Source: UBA9676 sp035532275 (GTDB lineage Bacteria > Actinomycetota > Actinomycetes > Streptosporangiales > Streptosporangiaceae). From it: a stretch of DNA of 64,000 bases. Below the pieces are notes generated by a model. It was not told where the DNA came from and did no database searches. It saw only the letters and a list, made by a program, of their open reading frames with translations. Of this stretch, positions 54,179-61,517 are shown piece after piece. The number at the start of each line of letters is the position of its first letter. Position 1 is the stretch's first letter. Made by a program: the position numbers and the translations under genes. The stretch is taken from NCBI GenBank assembly GCA_035532275.1, contig DATKRG010000164.1:1-64000 (forward strand). The letters run 5' to 3'.

Positions 54179-54415
54179 TCACCCGTCCCGGTAGGCCGCC
54201 CGGATGCGGTCGGCGTAGGTCGGCAGGTCCAGCCCGAGCAGCCTGAACCTGCCGAGCTGGTGCAGCAGGAAGTGGTTGGCGCCGAGCTTGGACAGCCGGC
54301 CCACGTCCCCGGCCAGCAGCGCCTGCAGCTCCTCCTCCGACAGCGGCGGGGTCGCCGCCCGCAGCGCCTGCTCCGGCATCTCCGCCAGGGCCTGGCGCAG
54401 CTCCGGCTCGCGCAC
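54179..54415 (-). CDS. Small LigA-like (extradiol dioxygenase alpha-subunit-type) protein
   Basis: The 78-residue helical protein contains a GANHFLLHQLGRFRLLGL segment reminiscent of the alpha chain of protocatechuate 4,5-dioxygenase (LigA superfamily) and of small LigA-like proteins found beside unrelated enzymes. No beta subunit is present, so dioxygenase activity is not implied. A perfect inverted repeat lies just before its GTG start. Family assignment is tentative. Confidence 0.5.
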   Translation of the reverse strand: MREPELRQALAEMPEQALRAATPPLSEEELQALLAGDVGRLSKLGANHFLLHQLGRFRLLGLDLPTYADRIRAAYRDG

Positions 54416-54421
54416 TGCCGA

Positions 54422-54446
54422 TCCAGACCTGGCAGAGCGGTCTGGA
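54422..54446. promoter_or_regulatory. Perfect 8-bp inverted repeat
   Basis: TCCAGACC and GGTCTGGA are separated by nine bases and lie six bases before the start of the LigA-like gene, in the gap toward the FCD gene. The position is right for an operator. Confidence 0.5.
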
Positions 54447-54528
54447 CATGTGGGGTTAATAAGCCGGTAACGAAGTACCCGCCATAAACCGGCGGGACCC
54501 CCTGCTATGGCTGCGACGTGCGAAGACG

Positions 54529-54534
54529 TATAAT
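54529..54534 (+). promoter_or_regulatory. Consensus -10 box before the FCD gene
   Basis: TATAAT is a perfect -10 box ten bases before the ATG at 54545, giving a leader of only a few bases. The 100 bases upstream include the dyad CCCGCC-ataaacc-GGCGGG (54478-54496). Confidence 0.5.
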
Positions 54535-54544
54535 GGTTATTAGC

Positions 54545-55000
54545 ATGGTAAGCACTCAGCCCATTCTCCAGAATTCACGCCTGTCCCGGGCAGAGGCTGT
54601 CGCGCGGGAGATCGAAGCCGCGCGCTTCCGGACCGAAGCCGACATCCGGGCGCTGCGGTCGACCCTGGCCACCATGGCGGCACATCTGGACCAGCCGCGT
54701 GCCTACACCCGCTACAACACGGCGTTCCACCGCCGGGTCGCCAAGCTGAGCCCCAACGCGCCGCTGCGCAGCATGTACGTCACCCTGCTCGACTTCTTCG
54801 AGAACGACCTGGCGATCGAGAACCTGCCAGCCGCCGTGCACCCCGAGAACGTCGATGTGCACCGCCAGCTCGTGGACGCCATCGAGAAGGGCGAGGCGCC
54901 CGAGCTGGAGTGGGCCATCCGCCGGCACGACGGCCACCGGCTCAACCCCGGCATGTTCGAGCCGGGCGCCGAGGCCGACGCCGCCGCCTCGCAGGGCTAG
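54545..55000 (+). CDS. FCD-domain protein lacking the GntR DNA-binding domain
   Basis: The 151-residue protein matches the C-terminal ligand-binding FCD domain of GntR/FadR regulators: RFRTEADIRALRSTLATMAAH, YNTAFHRRVAKLSPNAPLRS with a metal-site-like His, and VHRQLVDAIEKGEAPELE. The N-terminal winged helix of about 75 residues is absent, replaced by about 25 unrelated residues, and the frame has its own consensus promoter. It may be a decayed regulator, or a stand-alone sensor or antagonist that pairs with full-length FCD proteins (inference). Confidence 0.65.
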   Translation: MVSTQPILQNSRLSRAEAVAREIEAARFRTEADIRALRSTLATMAAHLDQPRAYTRYNTAFHRRVAKLSPNAPLRSMYVTLLDFFENDLAIENLPAAVHPENVDVHRQLVDAIEKGEAPELEWAIRRHDGHRLNPGMFEPGAEADAAASQG

Positions 55001-55085
55001 CGCTGGCGGGCCGCAGCCCCGCGCCGGGCGGGCGCCACGACCCGCCCACGCGTGAGGCCGCCAGTATTCGGTTGCTTCATACGTA

Positions 55086-55091
55086 TATAGT
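55086..55091 (+). promoter_or_regulatory. Leaderless -10 box of the PadR-DAHP synthase operon
   Basis: TATAGT lies six bases before the ATG at 55098 in an AT-rich stretch containing the palindrome TACGTA. PadR proteins usually control their own promoters, so this is also the likely operator region. Confidence 0.55.
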
Positions 55092-55097
55092 GACTAA

Positions 55098-55697
55098 ATG
55101 TCCTTGCGGCACGCGCTGATGGCATTGCTTGACGCCACCCCGATGACCGGTTACACGCTCGCGAAGCATTTCGATCAGTCCGCCGCCTTCGTCTGGCACG
55201 CGCCGCATTCACAGATCTATCCCGAGCTGCGCCGGATGGAGGCCGACGGCCTGATTTCCGGGCGCGACGAGCTGCGCGGCGCGCGGGGCACCAAGCGGAC
55301 CTACGCCCTGACCGAGGCCGGCCGGACCGAGCTGCGCCGGTGGGTCGAGGAAGCAACTCCCGCGCCGCCTGGCCGGGACGGCGCCTACCTCAAGGCCACG
55401 TACTACGAGTTCGGCAGCTTCGCCAACGCCAGGCGGCAGTTCCAGGCGCACCTCACCTACCACCAGCAGCAGCAGCACCGGTGGGAAGCACACGTCAAGG
55501 AGCTCCAGAACCGCGACACCGAGCTGATGCGGCTGCGCCTGGCAGGCTGGCCGGAGAGCGCCCACGAGGCGATCGTCGCCTACAAGGCGCATGTCTACCG
55601 CGGCATGGCCGCGCGCGCCCGGACCGAGGTCGAGTGGGCCAAGTCCGGGCTGGCGCTGGTGGACCGGCTGGAGGCCGCCGCCGGGGAGGACACCTGA
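55098..55697 (+). CDS. PadR-family transcriptional regulator
   Basis: The 199-residue protein has the PadR winged helix (residues 1-85: HALMALLDATPMTGYTLAKH, SQIYPELRRMEADGLI) and a C-terminal helical dimerisation/Vir_act_alpha_C region. PadR regulators often respond to phenolic acids or cytotoxins. The start is fixed by the leaderless promoter. Its stop overlaps the DAHP synthase start by one base, so it probably controls aromatic-precursor synthesis. Confidence 0.9.
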   Translation: MSLRHALMALLDATPMTGYTLAKHFDQSAAFVWHAPHSQIYPELRRMEADGLISGRDELRGARGTKRTYALTEAGRTELRRWVEEATPAPPGRDGAYLKATYYEFGSFANARRQFQAHLTYHQQQQHRWEAHVKELQNRDTELMRLRLAGWPESAHEAIVAYKAHVYRGMAARARTEVEWAKSGLALVDRLEAAAGEDT

Positions 55698-56785
55698 TGC
55701 CACCCACCAGCGATGTCCGGGTGCTGGGCTACGAGCCGCTGCTGGCGCCCGAGGCCCTGCTGGCCGAGCTGCCGCTGGGTAGCCGCGAGGCGGATCTGGT
55801 CGAGCTGTCGCGCGCCGAGGTGCGGGCGGTGCTGGACGGGGCCGACGACCGGCTGCTGGTGGTGGCCGGCCCGTGCTCGGTGCACGACCCGGCGGCGGCG
55901 CTCGACTACGCGCGGCGGCTGGCCGCGCTGGCCGGCTCGCTGGCCGGCGAGCTGCTGATCGTGATGCGGGTGTACTTCGAGAAACCGCGCACGGTGACCG
56001 GCTGGAAGGGGCTCATCAACGACCCGGGCCTGGACGGCAGCCACGACGTGCCGCAGGGCCTGCGGGTGGCGCGGCGGCTGCTGCTGGACATCGTGGCGCT
56101 GGGCCTGGCGGTGGGCTGCGAGTGGCTCGACCCGATCACCCCGCAGTACATCGCCGACGCCGTCGCCTGGGGCGCGATCGGCGCCCGCACCACCGAGAGC
56201 CAGGTGCACCGCCAGCTCGCGTCCGGGCTGTCGATGCCGGTCGGCTTCAAGAACGGTACCGACGGGGACGTGCAGGTCGCGGTGGACGCCTGCCGTGCCG
56301 CCGCGGCCGGCCACACCTTCTTCGGCATCACCCCGGCCGGCGAGGCGGCGGTGGTGACCACGGCCGGCAATCCCGACTGCCATGTCATCCTGCGGGGCGG
56401 CCGGACGGGCCCGAACTACCAGCCCGGCCCGGTGGCAGGTGCGCTGGCGGCGATCACGGGTGCCGGGCTGCCGCGGCGGGTGATGGTGGACGCCAGCCAC
56501 GGCAACAGCGGCAAGGACCACCGCCGCCAGCCCGCGGTGGGTGCCTCGCTGGCCGGGCAGGTGGCCGAAGGCGAGCAGGGCATCGTCGGGGTGATGCTGG
56601 AGAGCTTCCTGCGCGAAGGCAGGCAGGAGCCGGGCAAGCTGGCCGGGCTGGTCTACGGCCAGAGCGTGACCGACGCCTGCATGGACATCGCCACCACGGA
56701 GGCCGTGCTCGCCGAGCTCGCGGGCGCGGTCAGCGCCCGCCGGGGCGTGGCCGGCCGGAGCCACCAGCGCGCGCGGCGCCGGTGA
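55697..56785 (+). CDS. aroG: Type I 3-deoxy-7-phosphoheptulonate (DAHP) synthase
   Basis: The 362-residue enzyme joins phosphoenolpyruvate and erythrose 4-phosphate in the first shikimate step. It is the type I (AroF/G/H) form: VVAGPCSVHDPAAALDYA, MRVYFEKPRTVTGWKGLIND, GARTTESQVHRQLASGLSMP, GFKNGTDG and MVDASHGNSGKDH. Actinobacteria mostly use the unrelated type II enzyme for housekeeping, so this PadR-linked copy is probably an extra, specially regulated one. GGGAGGA precedes the ATG. Confidence 0.93.
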   Translation: MPPTSDVRVLGYEPLLAPEALLAELPLGSREADLVELSRAEVRAVLDGADDRLLVVAGPCSVHDPAAALDYARRLAALAGSLAGELLIVMRVYFEKPRTVTGWKGLINDPGLDGSHDVPQGLRVARRLLLDIVALGLAVGCEWLDPITPQYIADAVAWGAIGARTTESQVHRQLASGLSMPVGFKNGTDGDVQVAVDACRAAAAGHTFFGITPAGEAAVVTTAGNPDCHVILRGGRTGPNYQPGPVAGALAAITGAGLPRRVMVDASHGNSGKDHRRQPAVGASLAGQVAEGEQGIVGVMLESFLREGRQEPGKLAGLVYGQSVTDACMDIATTEAVLAELAGAVSARRGVAGRSHQRARRR

Positions 56786-56824
56786 CCATTGCGGGTGCCG
56801 CACAGTGCCTGGCCAGCGCCCGCA

Positions 56825-56846
56825 TATAGGTCTATATTTACCTATA
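56825..56846. promoter_or_regulatory. Palindromic operator before the aldehyde dehydrogenase gene
   Basis: TATAGGT-ctatattt-ACCTATA is a perfect 7-bp dyad in an AT-rich island, 47 bases before the dehydrogenase start. It likely overlaps the promoter. PadR or a GntR-type protein is a candidate binder (inference). Confidence 0.6.
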
Positions 56847-56892
56847 CGGAGACATTTCGCTTTCCCCAGCTCCCCCACGAAGGTGCCCTGCC

Positions 56893-58371
56893 ATGACCGT
56901 CCCCCCGCCGCTGCCGCCGATCCTGGACCGCGAATGGCTGCTGGTCATCGGCGGGCGGCGGGCGCCCGCCCAGTCCGGGCGGGTCTTCGCCGATGAGAGC
57001 CCGGTGACCGAGGAGGTCATCGCGACAGTCCCAGACGGCGGCGAGGCCGACGTCGAGGCCGCGGTGGCGGCCGCCCGGCCGGCCGCTGCCGCCTGGCGCA
57101 ACGTTCCCGCCCGCGAACGCGGCGCCCTGGTGGCCGCCCTGGCTGACGTGCTGGAGCGGCACGCGGACGAGCTGACCCTGCTGGACGCCATCGACGGCGG
57201 GCACCCGGTGACCGCGATGCATACCGACGTGGCCATCGCGGCGAGCACGCTGCGCCTGTTCGGCGGCCTGGCCATCGAGCTCAAGGGCTCGACCATCCCG
57301 GCGACCGCCGAGCACCTGCACCTGACCGTCCGCGAGCCGTTCGGGGTGGTCGGGCGGATCATCCCGTTCAACCACCCGCTCATGTTCGCGGCCGGGAAGG
57401 TCGCCGCCCCGCTGGTGGCGGGCAACGCGGTGATACTCAAGCCGCCGGAGTCGGCGCCGCTGTCGGCGCTGCGGATCGGCGAGCTGTTCGCCGAGGCGCT
57501 GCCGCCCGGCCTGCTGTCGGTCGTGGTCGGCGACGGGCCGGCCGCTGGCCGGGCCGTCGCCCGCCATCCGGCCATCCGCCGGATCGGTTTCATCGGCAGC
57601 GACGCCACCGGGCGGTCCATCCAGCGCGACGCAGCCGAGACCGGGGTCAAGGACATCACCCTGGAACTGGGCGGCAAGAACGCCCTCATCGCCTTCCCGG
57701 ACGCCGACCCTGACCAGGTGGCCGCCGGCACGGTGGCGGGCATGAACTTCGCCCGCTCCTCGGGCCAGTCCTGCGGCTCGACCTCCCGGCTGCTGCTGCA
57801 CGAGTCGATCCGCAATGACGTGGTCGCGCGCGTGGTGGCGCGGATGGCGGCCATCCGGATCGGCTCCCCGCTGGACCCGGCGACCGAGATGGGCACGATG
57901 GCCACCCGCGCACAGCTCGACAAGGCGCTGCGCTACATCGGCATTGCCCGCGGCGAGGGCGCACAGGTCATCGCCGGCGGCGGGCGCCCGGCCGGGCTGG
58001 CCGATGAGCGCGGCCTGTTCCTCTCCCCCACCCTGATCGGCGGCGTCCGGCCGGACATGCGGATCGCCCGGGAGGAGGTGTTCGGCCCGGTGCTGTCGGT
58101 GATGACGTGGAAGACCGAACAGGAGGCGATCGAGATCGCCAACAGCGTCGACTACGCGCTCACCGGCAGTGTCTGGACCAGCGACATCCGCCGGGCACAC
58201 CGGGTCGCCGCCGCGCTAGACGCCGGCTACCTGTGGATCAACGGGTCGTCCACGCACTTCCCCGGGGTTCCGTTCGGCGGGATGAAGCTGTCCGGCGTCG
58301 GGCGCGAGGAGAGCCTGGACGAGCTGCTCAGCTACACGCAGCTGAAGACGCTCAACATCATGCTCACATGA
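56893..58371 (+). CDS. NAD(P)-dependent aldehyde dehydrogenase
   Basis: The 492-residue enzyme oxidises an aldehyde to an acid. It has the general base Glu258 in LELGGKNAL, the nucleophile Cys294 in SSGQSCGSTSR, GRIIPFNHPL for cofactor binding and EEVFGPVLSVM near the end. It belongs to the broad ALDH family that includes benzaldehyde/vanillin and betaine-aldehyde enzymes. It stands before the broken TPP-enzyme gene; a 2-oxo-acid decarboxylase plus aldehyde dehydrogenase pair would convert an aryl or alkyl glyoxylate to an acid (inference). Confidence 0.9.
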   Translation: MTVPPPLPPILDREWLLVIGGRRAPAQSGRVFADESPVTEEVIATVPDGGEADVEAAVAAARPAAAAWRNVPARERGALVAALADVLERHADELTLLDAIDGGHPVTAMHTDVAIAASTLRLFGGLAIELKGSTIPATAEHLHLTVREPFGVVGRIIPFNHPLMFAAGKVAAPLVAGNAVILKPPESAPLSALRIGELFAEALPPGLLSVVVGDGPAAGRAVARHPAIRRIGFIGSDATGRSIQRDAAETGVKDITLELGGKNALIAFPDADPDQVAAGTVAGMNFARSSGQSCGSTSRLLLHESIRNDVVARVVARMAAIRIGSPLDPATEMGTMATRAQLDKALRYIGIARGEGAQVIAGGGRPAGLADERGLFLSPTLIGGVRPDMRIAREEVFGPVLSVMTWKTEQEAIEIANSVDYALTGSVWTSDIRRAHRVAAALDAGYLWINGSSTHFPGVPFGGMKLSGVGREESLDELLSYTQLKTLNIMLT

Positions 58372-58429
58372 GCTGGCGCGGGCGTGGGCGACGGGCGGGC
58401 GCGGGCATGAGCGGGCGGCGGGACCGGGT

Positions 58430-59499
58430 GTGAACGGCGCCGAGATCGCGGTCGAGGCGCTGCGGCGGGAGGGCGTCCGGCACATCGTTCGGGCTGCCCG
58501 GCACGACGATCATGCACCTGATCGACGCGGCCGGCCGCGAACGATTCCCCGCAGTTCTGCGGCTGCCTCGGCTACGGCGCCTTGGGGGTGACTGAAGACC
58601 TGGTCCGCGAGGCGGATGTGGTCCTCGCGGTCGGCTGCCGGTTCTCCGAGTTCACCACCGGCCGGTGGACCCTGCTCTCCCCCGGCTGCGATCTCATCCA
58701 GGTGGACATCGACCCGGACAGCCTGGGCCGCACCCACGTGCCCGCCATCGGCATCTGCGCGGACGCGGCGCAGGCCACCAGCGCGCTGGCCGACGCCGCG
58801 GACGCGATGGTGCCGGCGCCGGACCCGGCCCGGGCGGCCTGGCTGGCGTCGGTCCGGGCGGAGTATCAGCGGCAGGCTCAGCTGCCCGCCCGCTGCCCGG
58901 CGCCGGGCAGCGGCAAGGTCTCGTCGGCGGCACTGGTGAGCGCCCTGCGCACCGTCCTGGGCAGGACCCGGGCCACCGTGGTGCAGGACGCGCCGAGCCT
59001 GGGCGTGTGGATACAGCGCTACCTCGGCTTTTGCACTCCCGGCAGCTATTACGCCGCCGGCGGCGGCAGCATGGGCTGGGGGTTCCCGGCCGCCATGGGC
59101 ATGCAGCTGGCCCGGCCGGACGAGCGGTTCATCACGGTGAGCGGGGACGGCAGCTTCTGGATGGTCGCGCAGGATCTGGAGACGGCGGTGCGGGAGAACC
59201 TGCCGGTGATCACCGTGATCAACAACAACTTCGCCTTCGGCAACACCAGGGACCGCCAGCGCGCCGCGCACGGCGGCCGCTACCTGGGTGTCTTCTACAC
59301 CAACCCGGACTTCGCCGCCTTCGCCCGCCTGCTCGGTGCGCACGGCGAGCGGGTCGAGCAGGACGCTGACCTGGTTCCCGCGCTGGAACGCGCCCTGGCC
59401 AGCGGCCTCCCGGCCGTCATCGACGTGATCCAGGACCAGCACGAGGGCCTGCCCCCGGGCCTGCTCCCCCCCGCCGCCCGCCAGCCCCGTTTTCCATGA
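58430..59499 (+). pseudogene. Broken thiamine-diphosphate enzyme (acetolactate synthase/benzoylformate decarboxylase type)
   Basis: The gene lies in three frames. The first 19 codons (ending REGVRHI) match the family start; one extra base near 58487 shifts to the frame of FGLPGTTIMHLIDAAGRE; then most of the N-terminal pyrimidine-binding domain is missing and the third frame resumes near 58555 with CGCLGYGALGVTEDLVREAD. From there the central and TPP-binding domains are intact (VSGDGSFWMVAQDLETAV, VINNNFAFGN) to the stop. An internal GTG at 58582 could yield 305 residues, but without the lost domain this cannot be a working enzyme. Confidence 0.85.
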
Positions 59500-59892
59500 T
59501 CACGGACACCCACCTGCGTGGGCCACCAGGTGCGGGCGGGCTTTCTGCGCTATCTGGTGGGTGATCTGCCAGCAGGTGGCGCATAGCGGGTAGGAACGCC
59601 CCCAGCACTCGGGCCAGAACGCGTCACGTGGGGTGCCGGGGAGTCACATCCGCCCGCCGGGGACACGTGCCACCCCGGCGTACAGGTCCACCGGGGTGGG
59701 CGGTGCGCCAACCACGATCCGCCCAGATATGGGTGATCCGCGTCCACCGTCACGGTTGCCGGCACCTGGTGGTGGCGATGACATTGGGCCGGTCGTCTTA
59801 ATCGCGGCGCGCTTGCTGGCACAGCCGTGTTCGGGACGTTGGCCTCTGGCACCGATGCAGCCGCAGGCGCAAGGATTGACGTGGAGGCCCAT
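59500..59892 (-). pseudogene. Small zinc-knuckle-like gene broken by one in-frame stop
   Basis: On the minus strand an ATG lies six bases after CAGGGT (59899-59904), a possible leaderless promoter. The frame encodes NPCACGCIGARGQRPEHGC, then a Gly/Pro-rich part, reaches TGA (59644-59646), and continues in the same frame with FWPECWGRSYPLCATCWQITH to a second stop. Two cysteine clusters in one frame suggest a former zinc-binding protein. The family is not recognised; the read-through interpretation is mine. Confidence 0.4.
59724..59742 (+). repeat. 19-bp near-direct repeat, copy 1
   Basis: CAGATATGGGTGATCCGCG matches 17 of 19 bases with CAGATAAGGGTGATCCGTG at 63247-63265 on the same strand; ACCACG precedes both copies. 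The two bracket 3.5 kb of accessory genes. Confidence 0.4.
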
Positions 59893-59913
59893 GACGAGAC
59901 CCTGGGGGCGGTC

Positions 59914-60411
59914 ATGAACATTGCTTATTACCACGCTTCGAAATTCGGCAACGGTGCCATGGTCGCGCAGGAGTTCAAGAAGATCATGGCGGCCAGGGGG
60001 ATAACGGTCAGCGTCCAGCACGTCCGGGATGCCAGCCCGAAGGACCTGCCCAAGGCAGACCTGTACGTTTTCAGCTCGCCAGGCCGCCTCGGAAAGCCGA
60101 AGGGGAACGCCCGCAGGTTCCTGCGCAAGGTCAGCCTGGACCCAGGGACGAGGTACGCGATCCTGACCACCCAGGGCGCCCCGAAGCCAGACCCCAAGAC
60201 CGGCAAGATGCCGGCCCAGGAGGAGCTGGACCGGTGGGAGCGGGTCATCCCGGTCATGAATGAGCTGCTGAAAGCCAAAGGACTGAACAAGGCCGCCGAA
60301 GGAGCCGTCCTGGTGACCGGCATCAAGGGGCCACTGGAGGAAGGCTGGCAGAAGAAGGTCGCGGCCTTCGCCGACCAGATCATGTCCTCACCGCACATCC
60401 AGACCGGCTGA
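59914..60411 (+). CDS. Flavodoxin-like protein
   Basis: The 165-residue protein has a flavodoxin-type alpha/beta fold: an N-terminal strand with the phosphate loop YYHASKFGNG, then LYVFSSPGRLGKPKGNARRF and VLVTGIKGPLEEGWQKKV. It is lysine-rich (about 17 of 165) compared with its neighbours, which hints at transfer. Bound FMN and a redox or menaquinone-related role are possible. I chose the ATG at 59914 (GGGGGCGG upstream) because family homology begins there. Confidence 0.75.
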   Translation: MNIAYYHASKFGNGAMVAQEFKKIMAARGITVSVQHVRDASPKDLPKADLYVFSSPGRLGKPKGNARRFLRKVSLDPGTRYAILTTQGAPKPDPKTGKMPAQEELDRWERVIPVMNELLKAKGLNKAAEGAVLVTGIKGPLEEGWQKKVAAFADQIMSSPHIQTG

Positions 60412-60456
60412 CTGGGACACCGGGGCCAGGCGCCCAGCAGCTGGAGAGGCACACAG

Positions 60457-60472
60457 CCGCCGTTCGGCGCGG
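60457..60472 (+). repeat. 16-bp direct repeat, copy 1
   Basis: CCGCCGTTCGGCGCGG recurs exactly at 61379-61394. The two copies flank the vapBC-type pair. The inner part GCCG-tt-CGGC is itself palindromic. Confidence 0.75.
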
Positions 60473-60540
60473 GTCAGGTGCTTGATGCCGACCCTCCAGC
60501 GGCCGTCCAGAACAGGGCGCTCGGCTCGCCTGCAGGAGCA

Positions 60541-60563
60541 GAGCCGCTAGCCGCAGGCGGCTC
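60541..60563 (+). terminator. Hairpin between the flavodoxin and antitoxin genes
   Basis: GAGCCGC and GCGGCTC form a perfect 7-bp stem with a 9-base loop. No T-run follows directly. It may end the flavodoxin transcript. Confidence 0.35.
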
Positions 60564-60579
60564 AGTTGTGCTGCAAATT

Positions 60580-60589
60580 TCTGTACAGA
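60580..60589. promoter_or_regulatory. Palindromic operator of the toxin-antitoxin promoter
   Basis: TCTGTACAGA is a perfect 10-bp palindrome 30 bases before the antitoxin start, next to the expected -35 region; GTGTAC recurs at 60606-60611. Autoregulation by antitoxin-toxin complexes is the family norm. Confidence 0.5.
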
Positions 60590-60607
60590 TTGATAATAGT
60601 CAGAGTG

Positions 60608-60613
60608 TACGAT
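60608..60613 (+). promoter_or_regulatory. Leaderless -10 box of the antitoxin gene
   Basis: TACGAT lies six bases before the ATG at 60620 and decides the start over a longer in-frame extension. Confidence 0.55.
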
Positions 60614-60619
60614 AGGCGT

Positions 60620-60883
60620 ATGGATGTAGCCGTCACTGAATTGCGGGCGCACCTGAGCGAGTGGCTCGAACGAGCACGCGGAGGTGACGAGGTGGTTATC
60701 ACCGACCGCGGGGTCCCCGTCGCCAGATTGCTCGGCCTGACGACCACGGCCACACTCGAGCGGCTGGCAGCCGACGGGGTGATCGGGCGGCCCGCCGCGG
60801 CCCAGCGTCCCCGTGCATCCGGGCGTGCCCGGCCGCGCCCGCGCCGGCCGCTGGCCGACATCGTCAGCGAGCAGCGGCGCTGA
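60620..60883 (+). CDS. vapB: Phd/YefM-type antitoxin
   Basis: The 87-residue protein has the Phd/YefM DNA-binding fold (MDVAVTELRAHLSEWLERAR, EVVITDRGVPVARLLG) and a basic, proline-rich C-terminal tail ending in PLADIVSEQRR that would block the toxin. It precedes the PIN-domain toxin gene by three bases. Confidence 0.88.
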   Translation: MDVAVTELRAHLSEWLERARGGDEVVITDRGVPVARLLGLTTTATLERLAADGVIGRPAAAQRPRASGRARPRPRRPLADIVSEQRR

Positions 60884-60886
60884 GGG

Positions 60887-61321
60887 ATGTCGCTCGTCTA
60901 CTTCGACTCCAGCGCCTTTGTGAAGCTGCTGGCCGAGGAGGCAGGCAGCGGCTTGGCGGCGGAGCTGTGGGATGCCTGTGATGCCGCGGTCGCGAGCCGT
61001 CTGGCCTATCCCGAGGTGTGTGCCGCGCTCGCCGCGGCTGCTCGCAACCACGACCTCGGCGAGCACGATCTCGACGCGGCCGAGCACGCCTGGGCCAGCT
61101 ACTGGGCTGCCACCCGTCCCGTCGAGCTCACCCCGGCTGTGGAGCAGCACGCCGGTCAGCTGGCCCGGCTGCACGCACTCAGAGGCGCGGACGCCGTCCA
61201 CCTGGCCAGCGCACTGGCCATCGGCGATCCCGGCCTTGTGGTCGCAGTCTGGGACCGGCGTCTGCATACCGGAGCACAACAAGCCGGCCTCCGTGTTGCC
61301 CCAGCACAACTCGACGGGTAA
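60887..61321 (+). CDS. vapC: PIN-domain ribonuclease toxin (VapC-type)
   Basis: The 144-residue toxin has the PIN acidic site: Asp7 in VYFDSSAFVKLL, Glu43 in YPEVCAAL, Asp102 in ADAVHLASAL and Asp123 in WDRRLH. VapC enzymes cut specific tRNAs or rRNA; the target here is unknown. All catalytic residues are present, so the toxin should be active unless held by the upstream antitoxin. Confidence 0.9.
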   Translation: MSLVYFDSSAFVKLLAEEAGSGLAAELWDACDAAVASRLAYPEVCAALAAAARNHDLGEHDLDAAEHAWASYWAATRPVELTPAVEQHAGQLARLHALRGADAVHLASALAIGDPGLVVAVWDRRLHTGAQQAGLRVAPAQLDG

Positions 61322-61378
61322 GGCAGCTTCGCCGTCACCGGTCGTGTGGCCGATGCGGGTTCCGCTAAAGAACCCGAT

Positions 61379-61394
61379 CCGCCGTTCGGCGCGG
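61379..61394 (+). repeat. 16-bp direct repeat, copy 2
   Basis: This is an exact copy of CCGCCGTTCGGCGCGG at 60457-60472, 57 bases after the toxin stop. Confidence 0.75.
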
Positions 61395-61517
61395 CCTTGG
61401 CTGTAAGGCGCCTCGGCCGTACAGCGGTTCAGATCGACCGTTACGGCGTTTCAAAGTGAGATCGCGAAGGCGGGCTTGCGGGGCCTGCACGGCCGATGTG
61501 GTCCATGTGACAGCGTT

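Noticed and set aside
58582..59499. A functional 305-residue TPP enzyme starting at the internal GTG
   Set aside because: The family needs the N-terminal pyrimidine-binding domain, and fragments of its start are visible upstream in other frames, so this is the tail of a broken gene.
61472..61481. GGGCTTGCGG resembling half of the rifamycin-associated element
   Set aside because: The second half reads GGCCTGC rather than GCAAG plus C-run, so there is no inverted repeat, and no resistance gene follows; the nearby reductase fragment is broken.
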